Of a DNA stretch of 50,799 bases, positions 22,848-31,000 are shown piece by piece. Made by a program: the position numbers and the translations under genes. Each line of letters begins with the position of its first letter. Within the stretch, counting starts at the first letter, position 1. The stretch covers positions 1 through 50,799 of the forward strand of contig NZ_JAGINO010000037.1 of the NCBI RefSeq assembly GCF_017876115.1. Direction: 5' to 3'. A model generated the notes under the pieces. It saw only the letters and a program-made list of their open reading frames with translations. It was not told the origin of the DNA and did no database searches. Source of the stretch: Azospirillum picis. Lineage in GTDB: Bacteria; Pseudomonadota; Alphaproteobacteria; Azospirillales; Azospirillaceae.

Positions 22848-23219
22848 ATGACCATCATTAGGGAAGGGCGCTATCCCGGCGAGTTCATCAAGTCGGAAGG
22901 CGCCGACGGCATCAGCCGCGACGTTGTCACTCTGGCCAGGCACAGCGAGATCTACCAGTCGGGCACCGTGCTCGGCCGTCTCGATGTGTCGCGCAAATTC
23001 ACCCACCTCGACCCTGCCGCCGACGACGGCTCGCAGACGGCCGTCGCCGTCCTCTACCAGGACCGCGACGCCACGGCGGCCGACGTCAAAGGCGTGGTTA
23101 TCGCCCGCGTCGCGCAGGTGAAGGACGCAAGGCTGGTCTGGCCGGACGGCATCACCGACACCCAAAAGAAAGAGGCGATCGACGATCTCGACGCCCGTGC
23201 CATCGTCGTCCGGAGCTGA
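22848..23219 (+). CDS. Head decoration protein (gpD-like)
   Basis: A 123-residue protein with EFIKSEGADGISRDVVTLA, LGRLDVSRKFTHLDPAA and AVLYQDRDATAADVKGV, the features of the lambda gpD/decoration family that trims and stabilises capsids as trimers. Length is close to gpD (110). It lies directly before the major capsid gene with its own good ribosome-binding site (TTTGAGGACC). Confidence 0.88.
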   Translation: MTIIREGRYPGEFIKSEGADGISRDVVTLARHSEIYQSGTVLGRLDVSRKFTHLDPAADDGSQTAVAVLYQDRDATAADVKGVVIARVAQVKDARLVWPDGITDTQKKEAIDDLDARAIVVRS

Positions 23220-23224
23220 CCGCC

Positions 23225-24271
23225 ATGGGCAACACCGTCATCAATCTGTTCAAGAACAAGCTTTTCTCGACGGTGGCGCTGACCGACGAGATCAACGACC
23301 GGGATTTGGTGCCCGATCAGATCTCGTCGCTGGTGCCGTTCGAGGAAAAGTCGATCATCACCACCTCGTTCATGGTGGTGCGCAAGGGGCATAGCCTGTC
23401 CCTGGTGCCCTTTTCCGAGCGCGGTGCGCCCGGCAAAGAGTATGTGAGCGACAAGCGGGACGGCATCCTGTTCGACAGCCGCCAGCTCCGCCAGGAGTTC
23501 ACGGTGACCGCCGACGAGCTGCAGGACGTCCTGCTGTTCGGCTCGATGGGCGAGCGGCTGGAAGCGCTGCAGGACAAGGTCCGCGAGCACCTCGACGATG
23601 TGCTCGATGACGAGCGCAACACGATGGAGTACCACAAGCTCGGCGTCATCAAGGGCCAGCTGATGGACGTCGACGGCGTCACCGTCCTGGAAGACCTGTT
23701 CGACAAATTCGGCGTCGACCGGCCGGATGACATCAGCTTCACGGCCGCCGAGGGCAAGCTGCGCGAGCACTGCACCAACGTCATCCGCGCAATTCGGGCG
23801 GGCGCGCAGGCGAAGGTCGACGAGGTCCATGCCTTTTGCGGCAAGAATTTCATGGACTACCTGTACAGCCACCCGGACGTGGTGAAGGGGTACCAGTATT
23901 ACCGGGACAACGAGCGCCTGCGCGACCGGGCGGCCTATGTGCCGCTCGACTTCGGCGGCATCCAGTTCGAGGAATACACCGGCTACACCGAGGACGTCGA
24001 GTTCGTCGCCGACGGCGATGCCCACTTCTTCCCGCTGGGGTTGAGTGGCGCTAACCCGGCCAGCGGTGCCACGCCGGCGTCCCGCCTGTTTCAGCAGCGT
24101 TGGTCGCCGGCGCCGTTCTTCTCGCGGATCAACAGCCCCGGCATCCCGCACTATGTCCGGGTGTTCTTCGAAAGCGGCGACGATCCGAGCTGGGTCAAGT
24201 TCGAGATCTCCAGCTATCCGACCTTTTTCTGCCGCAAGCCCCGGGTTCTGGTGCGCGGCAGGAAGGCTTGA
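23225..24271 (+). CDS. Major capsid protein (gpE family)
   Basis: A 348-residue protein, essentially the lambda gpE length (341). It begins MGNTVINLFKNKLFSTVAL, continues with STVALTDEINDRDLVPDQI, and carries SLVPFSERGAPG, the conserved EYHKLGVIKGQLMDVDG with its Gly-Asp turn, and near the end PHYVRVFFESGDDPSWVKFE. These features match the lambda family of HK97-fold capsid proteins. Expected to be the most abundant virion protein together with gpD. Confidence 0.93.
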   Translation: MGNTVINLFKNKLFSTVALTDEINDRDLVPDQISSLVPFEEKSIITTSFMVVRKGHSLSLVPFSERGAPGKEYVSDKRDGILFDSRQLRQEFTVTADELQDVLLFGSMGERLEALQDKVREHLDDVLDDERNTMEYHKLGVIKGQLMDVDGVTVLEDLFDKFGVDRPDDISFTAAEGKLREHCTNVIRAIRAGAQAKVDEVHAFCGKNFMDYLYSHPDVVKGYQYYRDNERLRDRAAYVPLDFGGIQFEEYTGYTEDVEFVADGDAHFFPLGLSGANPASGATPASRLFQQRWSPAPFFSRINSPGIPHYVRVFFESGDDPSWVKFEISSYPTFFCRKPRVLVRGRKA

Positions 24272-24274
24272 GCC

Positions 24275-24613
24275 ATGTCGACGGCGAACGAGGTCGTCGA
24301 CGAGGTCTATGACGAGTTCGGCGAAGATGCCGCGTTGACGACGGCGGACGGAACGACGGTCCCCGTCGTTCGCGTGCGGCGCGTGGCGGCCGAGCATGGG
24401 CAGCAGCCGTTCGCGCGAACGACGTTCGCTCTGTCGGCAAGTCGCGCAAGCCGGGCGCTCGCGGTGCAGGTCCGGCGCCGCGACCTTGCCGGCCACGACC
24501 TGGCGGGGGCGGTGTTGGTGCTGGCCGACGGCTCCTATGACGTCGGGACTGCAGAGCCGGTCGGCATCCATGGGATCGAGATTCGTCTCCCCCTCACAGC
24601 GTTGGCGGGGTAG
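24275..24613 (+). CDS. Head-tail connector, gpFII-like
   Basis: A 112-residue protein beginning four bases after the capsid stop. Size and position match lambda gpFII (117 residues), the head completion protein that contacts the tail. The sequence is beta-rich (VPVVRVRRVAAEHGQQ, RALAVQVRRRDLAGHDLAG, GIEIRLPLTALAG). Assignment rests mainly on synteny. A perfect 15-bp palindrome (24415-24429) lies within it. Confidence 0.65.
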   Translation: MSTANEVVDEVYDEFGEDAALTTADGTTVPVVRVRRVAAEHGQQPFARTTFALSASRASRALAVQVRRRDLAGHDLAGAVLVLADGSYDVGTAEPVGIHGIEIRLPLTALAG

Positions 24614-24616
24614 GCG

Positions 24617-25129
24617 ATGCCGGACGATCCCCTGCCCTGCAGCGAGCGCCTCCTCGCCGCCGTCGAGGCGGCGCTCGCCGGCCTCACGCTGGCCGGCCAG
24701 CCGGTGCCGGTCGAGCGTGACCGCGTCCTGCCGGTCACCGAGGAGGATATGCCGCGCCTGGTGATCTACCAGGACGCGGCCTCGACCGATCAGACGGTGC
24801 TGACCGACACCGATACCTGCCTGCTGACCCTGGCGGTTGCCGGCTATGTCAGCTTCCCGCCGGCGGCGCAGGCCGATCGCCAGGGCGCCCGCCAGGCGGC
24901 CGAGGCGGTGGCCCGGCGGGCAGCGGCGACGCTGCAGGCCCTGGTCCATCAGCGGCTGTGCGGCGGCGATCGCCCCGGCGACCTCGCCTTTGCCGTCGAG
25001 ATCCGGCCGGCCGGCACGCCGCCGCCCGACCGGCTGATGGTCTGGCAGGCCGACCCCGGCCGCGCCTTCACCAGCCTGTTCGAAATCGAGTTCGACACGC
25101 CGACCGGCGACCCCTTCACCTTTTTCTGA
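24617..25129 (+). CDS. Tail terminator, gpU-like
   Basis: A 170-residue protein placed as lambda Z/U, just before the tail-tube gene. LLAAVEAALAGLTLAGQPVP, the hydrophobic strand LLTLAVAGYVSF, the helix ADRQGARQAAEAVARRA and the final FEIEFDTPTGDPF match the mixed alpha/beta fold of gpU-type tail terminators, which stop tube growth. I infer the role from synteny and this pattern. Confidence 0.68.
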   Translation: MPDDPLPCSERLLAAVEAALAGLTLAGQPVPVERDRVLPVTEEDMPRLVIYQDAASTDQTVLTDTDTCLLTLAVAGYVSFPPAAQADRQGARQAAEAVARRAAATLQALVHQRLCGGDRPGDLAFAVEIRPAGTPPPDRLMVWQADPGRAFTSLFEIEFDTPTGDPFTFF

Positions 25130-25141
25130 CGGAGCAGCTCC

Positions 25142-26353
25142 ATGAGTTTCCGCACCCGGTCGCAGGTGCTGTTCGGGGCGGTGCAAACCGCGCCCTACAC
25201 CGCCGCCGCGATCACCGCCGCCGATGCCGTGCGCGTTTCCAACCTGACCACCGAAACGCCGTTCGACGTCAACGAGACCAACTATCACCAGGACTCGACC
25301 AACACCGCCGCGCCCGATGCCGGCGGCGGTTATGCGTCGTGGAAGTGGGGCCGCAACCTCACCGGTTCCGGCGTCGTCGGCACCGCCCCGCGCGAGGACT
25401 GGATGCTGCGCGGCGCCGGCCTGGAGTGCCGGCAGGTCTCGGCCCTGGCGGAGACGGCCGCCAGTTACAGCACCGTCGGCGGCTTGCCGACCCTGGCGTT
25501 CGCGGATGCGGCAACGCCGCTGACCAGCAACCCGACCGGCGTGGTGATCGAGATCACCGCGGGCAAGGGCGCCGGGCAGCGCCGCGTCGTCGTCGACTAT
25601 GACGAGGACACCGATACGGCAACGCTGTCGGCGCCGTTCGGCCTCGATCGCCGCGGCAACGCCGACGCCAGCCTCGTGCCCGACGCGACGTCGCGCTATG
25701 CCATCCCGGCCGGGTGGCTCTATACGCCGCGCCTCGATGGCTATGAGCGGGTCACCGCCCATGCCTACAAGCGCAACGCCGCCGATTCCACCAAGTCGCG
25801 GCGCAAGCGGATGACCGACGCGGTGTTCAGCTTCTCGATGACACTGGAGCCCGGCAAGCCGGTGTCGGTGTCTTACCAAGCGCGCGGCGTGCTGGCCGGC
25901 AAGCCCGAACCCGCCGCCCTGCCCGACGACATCGAGTATGGCCCGGAGGCCGGCACCGCTCCGCCGCTGCTCGGCGCCGACGTCGCCCTCGGCGGCCGGC
26001 CGAGCGGTCGCTTCTCGCAAATGACCTTCGACCTCGCCGCGACCCTCGACCAGTTCGGCGACGCCTCGGCGGCTCTGGGCTACGACGAGGGCGACATCAC
26101 CGAGCACAAGACGGGCGGCAAGATCACCCTGGAAATGCTGGCGCTCGACGAGGTCGATCACCTGGCCGACTTCCTGACCGGCACACCGCGCCACTTCCAT
26201 GCGATCTGGGGCAGCGCCGGCAACGGCTTCGGCTTCTGGTCGGAGATCAAGAAGCAGGGACCGACCGATGAGGACGTGCGCGGCCGTCAGGCCGAGGGCG
26301 TGGCCTTCCGTTCCCACCGCCCGCAGCGGTGGTTCACCCTCCACGCCTTCTGA
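25142..26353 (+). CDS. Major tail tube protein
   Basis: A 403-residue protein, longer than lambda gpV (246). It begins MSFRTRSQVLFGAVQTAP and contains many beta segments such as FSFSMTLEPGKPVSVSYQA, which is typical of tube subunits, and ends with a basic Trp-Phe tail (RPQRWFTLHAF). The extra 150 residues probably include a surface domain. Position between the terminator-like and gpG-like genes supports the tube role. Confidence 0.8.
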   Translation: MSFRTRSQVLFGAVQTAPYTAAAITAADAVRVSNLTTETPFDVNETNYHQDSTNTAAPDAGGGYASWKWGRNLTGSGVVGTAPREDWMLRGAGLECRQVSALAETAASYSTVGGLPTLAFADAATPLTSNPTGVVIEITAGKGAGQRRVVVDYDEDTDTATLSAPFGLDRRGNADASLVPDATSRYAIPAGWLYTPRLDGYERVTAHAYKRNAADSTKSRRKRMTDAVFSFSMTLEPGKPVSVSYQARGVLAGKPEPAALPDDIEYGPEAGTAPPLLGADVALGGRPSGRFSQMTFDLAATLDQFGDASAALGYDEGDITEHKTGGKITLEMLALDEVDHLADFLTGTPRHFHAIWGSAGNGFGFWSEIKKQGPTDEDVRGRQAEGVAFRSHRPQRWFTLHAF

Positions 26354-26364
26354 GGGCTGCCATC

Positions 26365-27084
26365 ATGAAAGTCTTGCGCAAGGCGGGGGAGCCGATCCTG
26401 GTCCCCTCCGCCGATTTCCCCGGCCGCGTCTACAAGCTGCATGTGCCGAATGCCTTCGAGCGAACGCAGCTGCGGGTCAAGACGCTGTCGCTCGGCGCCC
26501 GCTCGGCCGGGCCGCTGGAGCTCGCCCGGCTGATGAAGGAGGCGATCGGCTCGATCGGCCTGCAGCCGGAGAGCGAGGCGGCCCTGGTCGAGCGGGTCGA
26601 CGCGCAGGTCGCGCGCATCACCGCCTTTTGGGAGCTCGGCACCACCCTGACGGTCGGGGTCACTCCGGAGCAGACGGAGGCCTTCGTGCGGGCGCATGAG
26701 GAGATGCAGCGCGGCGAGGTCGACCTCGCCGAGATCGCCGGCGTCCTCACCCGGGCCGACACCCCGGCCTGCCGCCGCTTTGCCGCCTCCTACGCCGCCG
26801 AGCAGGTGTTCGTGGCGCTCTGGGGGTTGGCGAGCTGGCAGCTGCTCGCCGACGGCTGGGACAACGGGCCGTTCGCCTTCCCGGCCCGGCCGGCCGGCAC
26901 CGACCTGCTGCAGAGTGCGGTCGACGCGCTGTCCGACCGTGATTTCGAGCGGGTGGGATGGGCGGTTCGCGCGGCGATCCAGCCGTCGGAGGACACCGCA
27001 AAAAACTCCGTCTCGCCGTCGTCTGGGCCCTCCGGCCCCGACTCTTCGACGGCGGCGAGTGCGCCACCCCCGACGACCCCCTAG
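26365..27084 (+). CDS. Tail assembly chaperone, gpG-like (short form)
   Basis: A 239-residue protein from ATG 26365, eleven bases after the tube stop. It begins KVLRKAGEPILVPSADFPG and is largely helical, with FERTQLRVKTLSLGARS and CRRFAASYAAEQVFVALW. The tail is Ser/Pro-rich and low complexity, as expected if its main job ends before the frameshift site at 27000. In long-tailed phages this protein and its frameshifted form bind the tape measure during tail assembly. Confidence 0.82.
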   Translation: MKVLRKAGEPILVPSADFPGRVYKLHVPNAFERTQLRVKTLSLGARSAGPLELARLMKEAIGSIGLQPESEAALVERVDAQVARITAFWELGTTLTVGVTPEQTEAFVRAHEEMQRGEVDLAEIAGVLTRADTPACRRFAASYAAEQVFVALWGLASWQLLADGWDNGPFAFPARPAGTDLLQSAVDALSDRDFERVGWAVRAAIQPSEDTAKNSVSPSSGPSGPDSSTAASAPPPTTP

Positions 27085-27368
27085 AGGCCGATCCCTGGCG
27101 CCTCCCCTTCATCGGCCTCCCCGAGCTCCGGGTGCACCCGGCGCATCTGGTGGGGCCGGAGGAGGAGGCATTGCTTGAGCTATGGATGGCCTGGCGCGGC
27201 CGCCGCGGCGTCGTCGCCGGCATGGGCAGCGTCGCCGACCTGCCCGGCCACCCGACGCTGCCGTTCGCCGGCGGGCTCTACGACCAGCCGGCGATCGTCC
27301 TGGCAGCCCTCGACATCATGGATGCCGCCGAGCGCTCGATTCCCTCGGGGGACCTCGGCGAGTTCTGA
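26365..27368 (+). CDS. gpGT-like frameshift fusion of the tail chaperone
   Basis: A -1 shift at A-AAA-AAC (27000-27006) would join residues 1-214 of the short form to a 120-residue extension ending at TGA 27366-27368, about 334 residues in all. The extension continues LRLAVVWALRPRLFDGG, then PWRLPFIGLPELRVHPAH and LLELWMAWRGRRG. The -1 frame has no good start or ribosome-binding site of its own, its sequence is protein-like to the stop, and gene order is exactly that of lambda G/T. The overlap region 27007-27084 is translated in both frames. Confidence 0.8.
27000..27006 (+). promoter_or_regulatory. Programmed -1 frameshift slippery heptamer
   Basis: AAAAAAC read in the gpG frame as (GC)A-AAA-AAC is the canonical X-XXY-YYZ heptamer. 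Slippage by one base allows AAA-AAA pairing in both tRNA sites. GC-rich sequence follows and could form a stimulatory structure, but I did not fold it. Confidence 0.85.
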
Positions 27369-27379
27369 GGAGACCCGCA

Positions 27380-27997
27380 ATGGGCGACGGCGATTTCCGT
27401 GAATGGGTGGGCGAGGTCAAGCAGGACCTCGCCGCCGGGGTGACGGCCAGTGTGCACGAGCTGGTCGACGGGGCGGCCGAGCGGCTGCGGGCGCAGCTGT
27501 CGGCCGCCTTCCCCGGCACCAATGCCGCCTCGATGGTCGGCAGCGTCTATTACCCCCGCGTCGGCATCAGCCTCGATCCGGCGGGCATGGTGATCGCCCG
27601 CGGCGCCCGGGCCCATGCGGCGATTTCGGCCTGGGCCGAGGGCGTGACGATCCGCAGCGCCGACGGCTTCTGGCTGGCGATCCCCACCCCCAGCGTCCCA
27701 CGCTCCGGCCGGGGCGGGCACCGCCGCATGACCCCGGGCGAAGTCGAAGCAATGTATGGCCGGGCCCTGCGCCTGGTGCCGAGCCGCGATGGGCGCAGCG
27801 GCCTCCTCTACATGGATTTCCTGACGCCGGCCCTGTCCGGCAAGGGCTACCGCAGCGCCACCAGCCGCCGCGTCGCCGCCGGCCGGGCGGCGCAGGGGGT
27901 GCTGATGTTCGTGCTGACGCCACAGGCGCGCCTGCCGCGGCGGCTCGATCTCGATGCCGCGTTCGCCGGCGGGGATGACCAGTTTTCCGAGGGATAG
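27380..27997 (+). CDS. Tail protein preceding the tape measure (DUF6441-like)
   Basis: A 205-residue protein. The N-terminal helix (FREWVGEVKQDLAAGV) is followed by AERLRAQLSAAF, a central SADGFWLAIPTPSV and the C-terminal GVLMFVLTPQARLPRRLDLD, the pattern I associate with DUF6441 proteins found next to tape-measure genes in alphaproteobacterial phages. The exact role is unknown; likely a minor tail component. Confidence 0.65.
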   Translation: MGDGDFREWVGEVKQDLAAGVTASVHELVDGAAERLRAQLSAAFPGTNAASMVGSVYYPRVGISLDPAGMVIARGARAHAAISAWAEGVTIRSADGFWLAIPTPSVPRSGRGGHRRMTPGEVEAMYGRALRLVPSRDGRSGLLYMDFLTPALSGKGYRSATSRRVAAGRAAQGVLMFVLTPQARLPRRLDLDAAFAGGDDQFSEG

Positions 27998-28000
27998 GCG

Positions 28001-31000
28001 ATGCGTGAGTATCTGTTTCAGGTCCGTGGCCAGGGCGTTGACGAGCTGCGCCAGCAGCTGGAGCGCATGGCGGCCGACGGCCAGACCGCGCTCGATCGCC
28101 TGTCGTCGGCCGCCAAGGTGCTCGACGGCGTCGCCGAGGGCGGCGCGCGCGTGGCCTCGGCCTCGGCCTCGGTCGCGAACGGCGTTCGCACCATGGCGGC
28201 CGAGACCTCGACCGCGCTCAACACCCTGGCCGGCACCGCGCCGGCGGTCTCCGCCACCGCGGCGCAGATCAAGGCGGTCGATACCGGCGCGCGCGCCGCC
28301 GGCGGCGGTCTGCTGGCGCTGTCGGCCGGAGCACAGGCGGCGACCGGCGACGCCGCGGCCCTCGGGCAGGCCATGGGATCGCTCGACCGGCTGGTGGTGG
28401 TGCAGGCCGGCAATGTGCAGCTGCTGACCGACCAGGCCGGCAAGGCCTCGACCGCGCTTGTCGCCGTCGGCCAGGCCGGGACGACGGCCGGCACCGGCCT
28501 GGCCACCGTCGGCGAGGGCATGGCCGTGGTGGCGCAGGGTGCCTCGGGCGTGGCGCGCGCCGCCGACAGCCTGGATATCCTGGCAGAATCGGCCGGTTCG
28601 ACCGCGGCGGCCGTCGACAACAGCGTGTCGATGGTCAAGCTGTTCGGCTATGCCCTGGTGACCTGGGCCGGTGGCGCCGTCATCGACAATGTCTTGACCC
28701 ATATGGAGCGCCTGCGCGGCGCCACCGAGGATTACCGGGCCGAGCTGGAACAGACCGCCGAGGCGCAGAACTCGGCCAGCCAAGCCCTTGTCGGCTTTGC
28801 CGAGCATCAGGCCAAGATCTCGATCGCGCGCTACGCCCTGGAAGGGCTTGGCCTGGGCATGGCAAGCGGGATTCTCACGCTGGCCACCCGCATCAACCTC
28901 TATGTTGCCGCGGTCGCCGGCCTGATCGAGATTGCCGGCAAGTCGGTGCATGCGGCCGACGAGCTGGAGCAGGCCAACGCCAGTCTCGCCGATCGGCTGA
29001 CCCGCACCGGCTACACCGCCGGCCTGACCGCGACGCAGATCCAGGCGCTTGCGCTCGCGCAGGAAGGCCTCACCCGCCAATCGGCGATCCAGATCACCGG
29101 CATGGCCGAAAGCCTGACCGGCGTGCGCAGCCTGACCGCGGAGACATTCCAGCCTGCGCTCAAGGCCCTGCAGAACCTGACCAGCTACATGAAGGGCGAT
29201 GCGGCCGCCGCGTCCAAAGCCCTCGCCACCGCACTCGACGCCCCGCTCACGGCGACGTCGGCGCTCGAGGCGGCCGACATCCGTCTCGACTATCAGCAGC
29301 GCGAGGCGATCCGCTCGTTCGAGGCGCTGAATGACCGGGTGGGCGCGCACGGCGTCATCCTCGCCGCGGTCAACGACCAGACGCACCACGCCGCCGAGGC
29401 GATGGACGAGACCGAGCGGGCGAACAAGCGCCTGTCCGATAGCTGGACGCACTTGAAGGAGGCGATCGGCGCCGGTCTCGGCGAGCTCGGCATCAAGGCG
29501 CGCGAAGTCGGCTCGATCATTTCCAGCCTGATCCCATCGATTCCGTTCGGGGATTGGGTTGCCGATTTCAATGAGAATCTCGTCGGCCACCTCGGCACGC
29601 TGCCGTTGGAGACGCAGCTTGAGCGGGCGACCAAGCGGCTCGAAAAGGCGCAGGCCGACCTTGCCACCGCCACCAAGTCGTACGAGACCGACGGCGGCAT
29701 GATGGCATTCGACATGCTGCAGGCGGCCGAGAACAGCGTCGCTGTCATGACGCAGCGTGTCGAGGCGATCCGCGCGAAGATCGCCGAGGCGCCGCCGGCG
29801 GACAAGCCGGCGGCCGACGATGGCGCCGGCCGGGCCGAGCGCGATCGCAACGCCGAGCTGCTCGCCGGCATCACCCGTGACCAGTCGCAGGCCTTCGAAC
29901 AGCTGGTACCGCCGTCGGCGGTGGAGCGGCTCAAGCGCATCAACAGCGAGCTTGAGACCACCCGGACCAAGATCGGCAACCTGCGCAACAAGGACGGCTC
30001 CAACGCCGACGCCGTCGCCGCGCAGGTGGCGCAGGCCGAGGCGATCGCGGCGCAGCGTGCGGCCAAGCTGCTCGAAATGCCGAGCAAGGGGGATGAGGCC
30101 GAGCGGATCAAGGCGGTGCGCGATGAAGCAAGCCGCCTGGTCACCGCCACCCGGCAGCTTGCCCGTGAGGACGGCTCGAACGCCGGCGTCATCACCCAGA
30201 CGGTGCAGGCGATCGAGAAGGAGCGCGACGCCAAGGTCGCGCTGATCCGCGAGGAGAACCAGGGAAAGGCGAGCAAAAAGGACCTGGTCGCCGTCTCCGA
30301 TGCCGAGGCGCGCGGTGCGCTTGCTCTGGCTGCGGCGACGCTGGAAGGCGTTGACGCGGCGATGCAGCAGGCGGCGGCGAACGAGGCGCACAAGAAGGCG
30401 CTCAGCGACAGCACGGTCGCCGAGGATGCCCTGCGCCGTGCCCTGCTCGAACGCAAGGCGGCCGAGACCCTGCAGGGCGGGGCGCAGGAAGTGGCGTCGC
30501 TGACCAAGCGGGCCGACGGCCTGGCGCAGGTGGCGGCGGCGGCCCGTGATGGCGCGGCCGCCGAGGCCGACGTCGAGCTGCAGGTCAAGGCGGCCGCCTT
30601 CGCCGAGGAGAAGCTCGCCGCCGCCCGGGTCGCCGGCGGCGGCGTCTTCCTCGATCTCGCCGAACGCGAGATCCTCGCCTATGACGACCTGCTCAAGCGC
30701 GAGCAGGACCTCACCCGGCAGCGCGAGGTCAACCGGACGATCGCCGCCCGCCAGGATGCGCTTGATCTGGCCCGTCAGGAGCTGGCGCTGCAGGACCTGT
30801 CGACGGAGGCCAAAGCGGTGGAAATCGCCCGGCTGACGGCGATCAACGACCTCAAGAAGTACGGCAACAGCTTGTCCGCCGAGCAGCGGCAGCTCTACGT
30901 CGACACCGCGGTCGCGCAGGCGCAGCAGCAGCAGGCGGCGCAGGCGATGCAGCGGATTGCCGAGACCGCCAAGGGCTATTGGAACGACGTTCGCGGTTAC

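Noticed and set aside
23054..26344. A 1096-residue minus-strand open frame opposite capsid and tail genes
   Set aside because: Shadow frame; the plus strand encodes well-recognised capsid and tail proteins.
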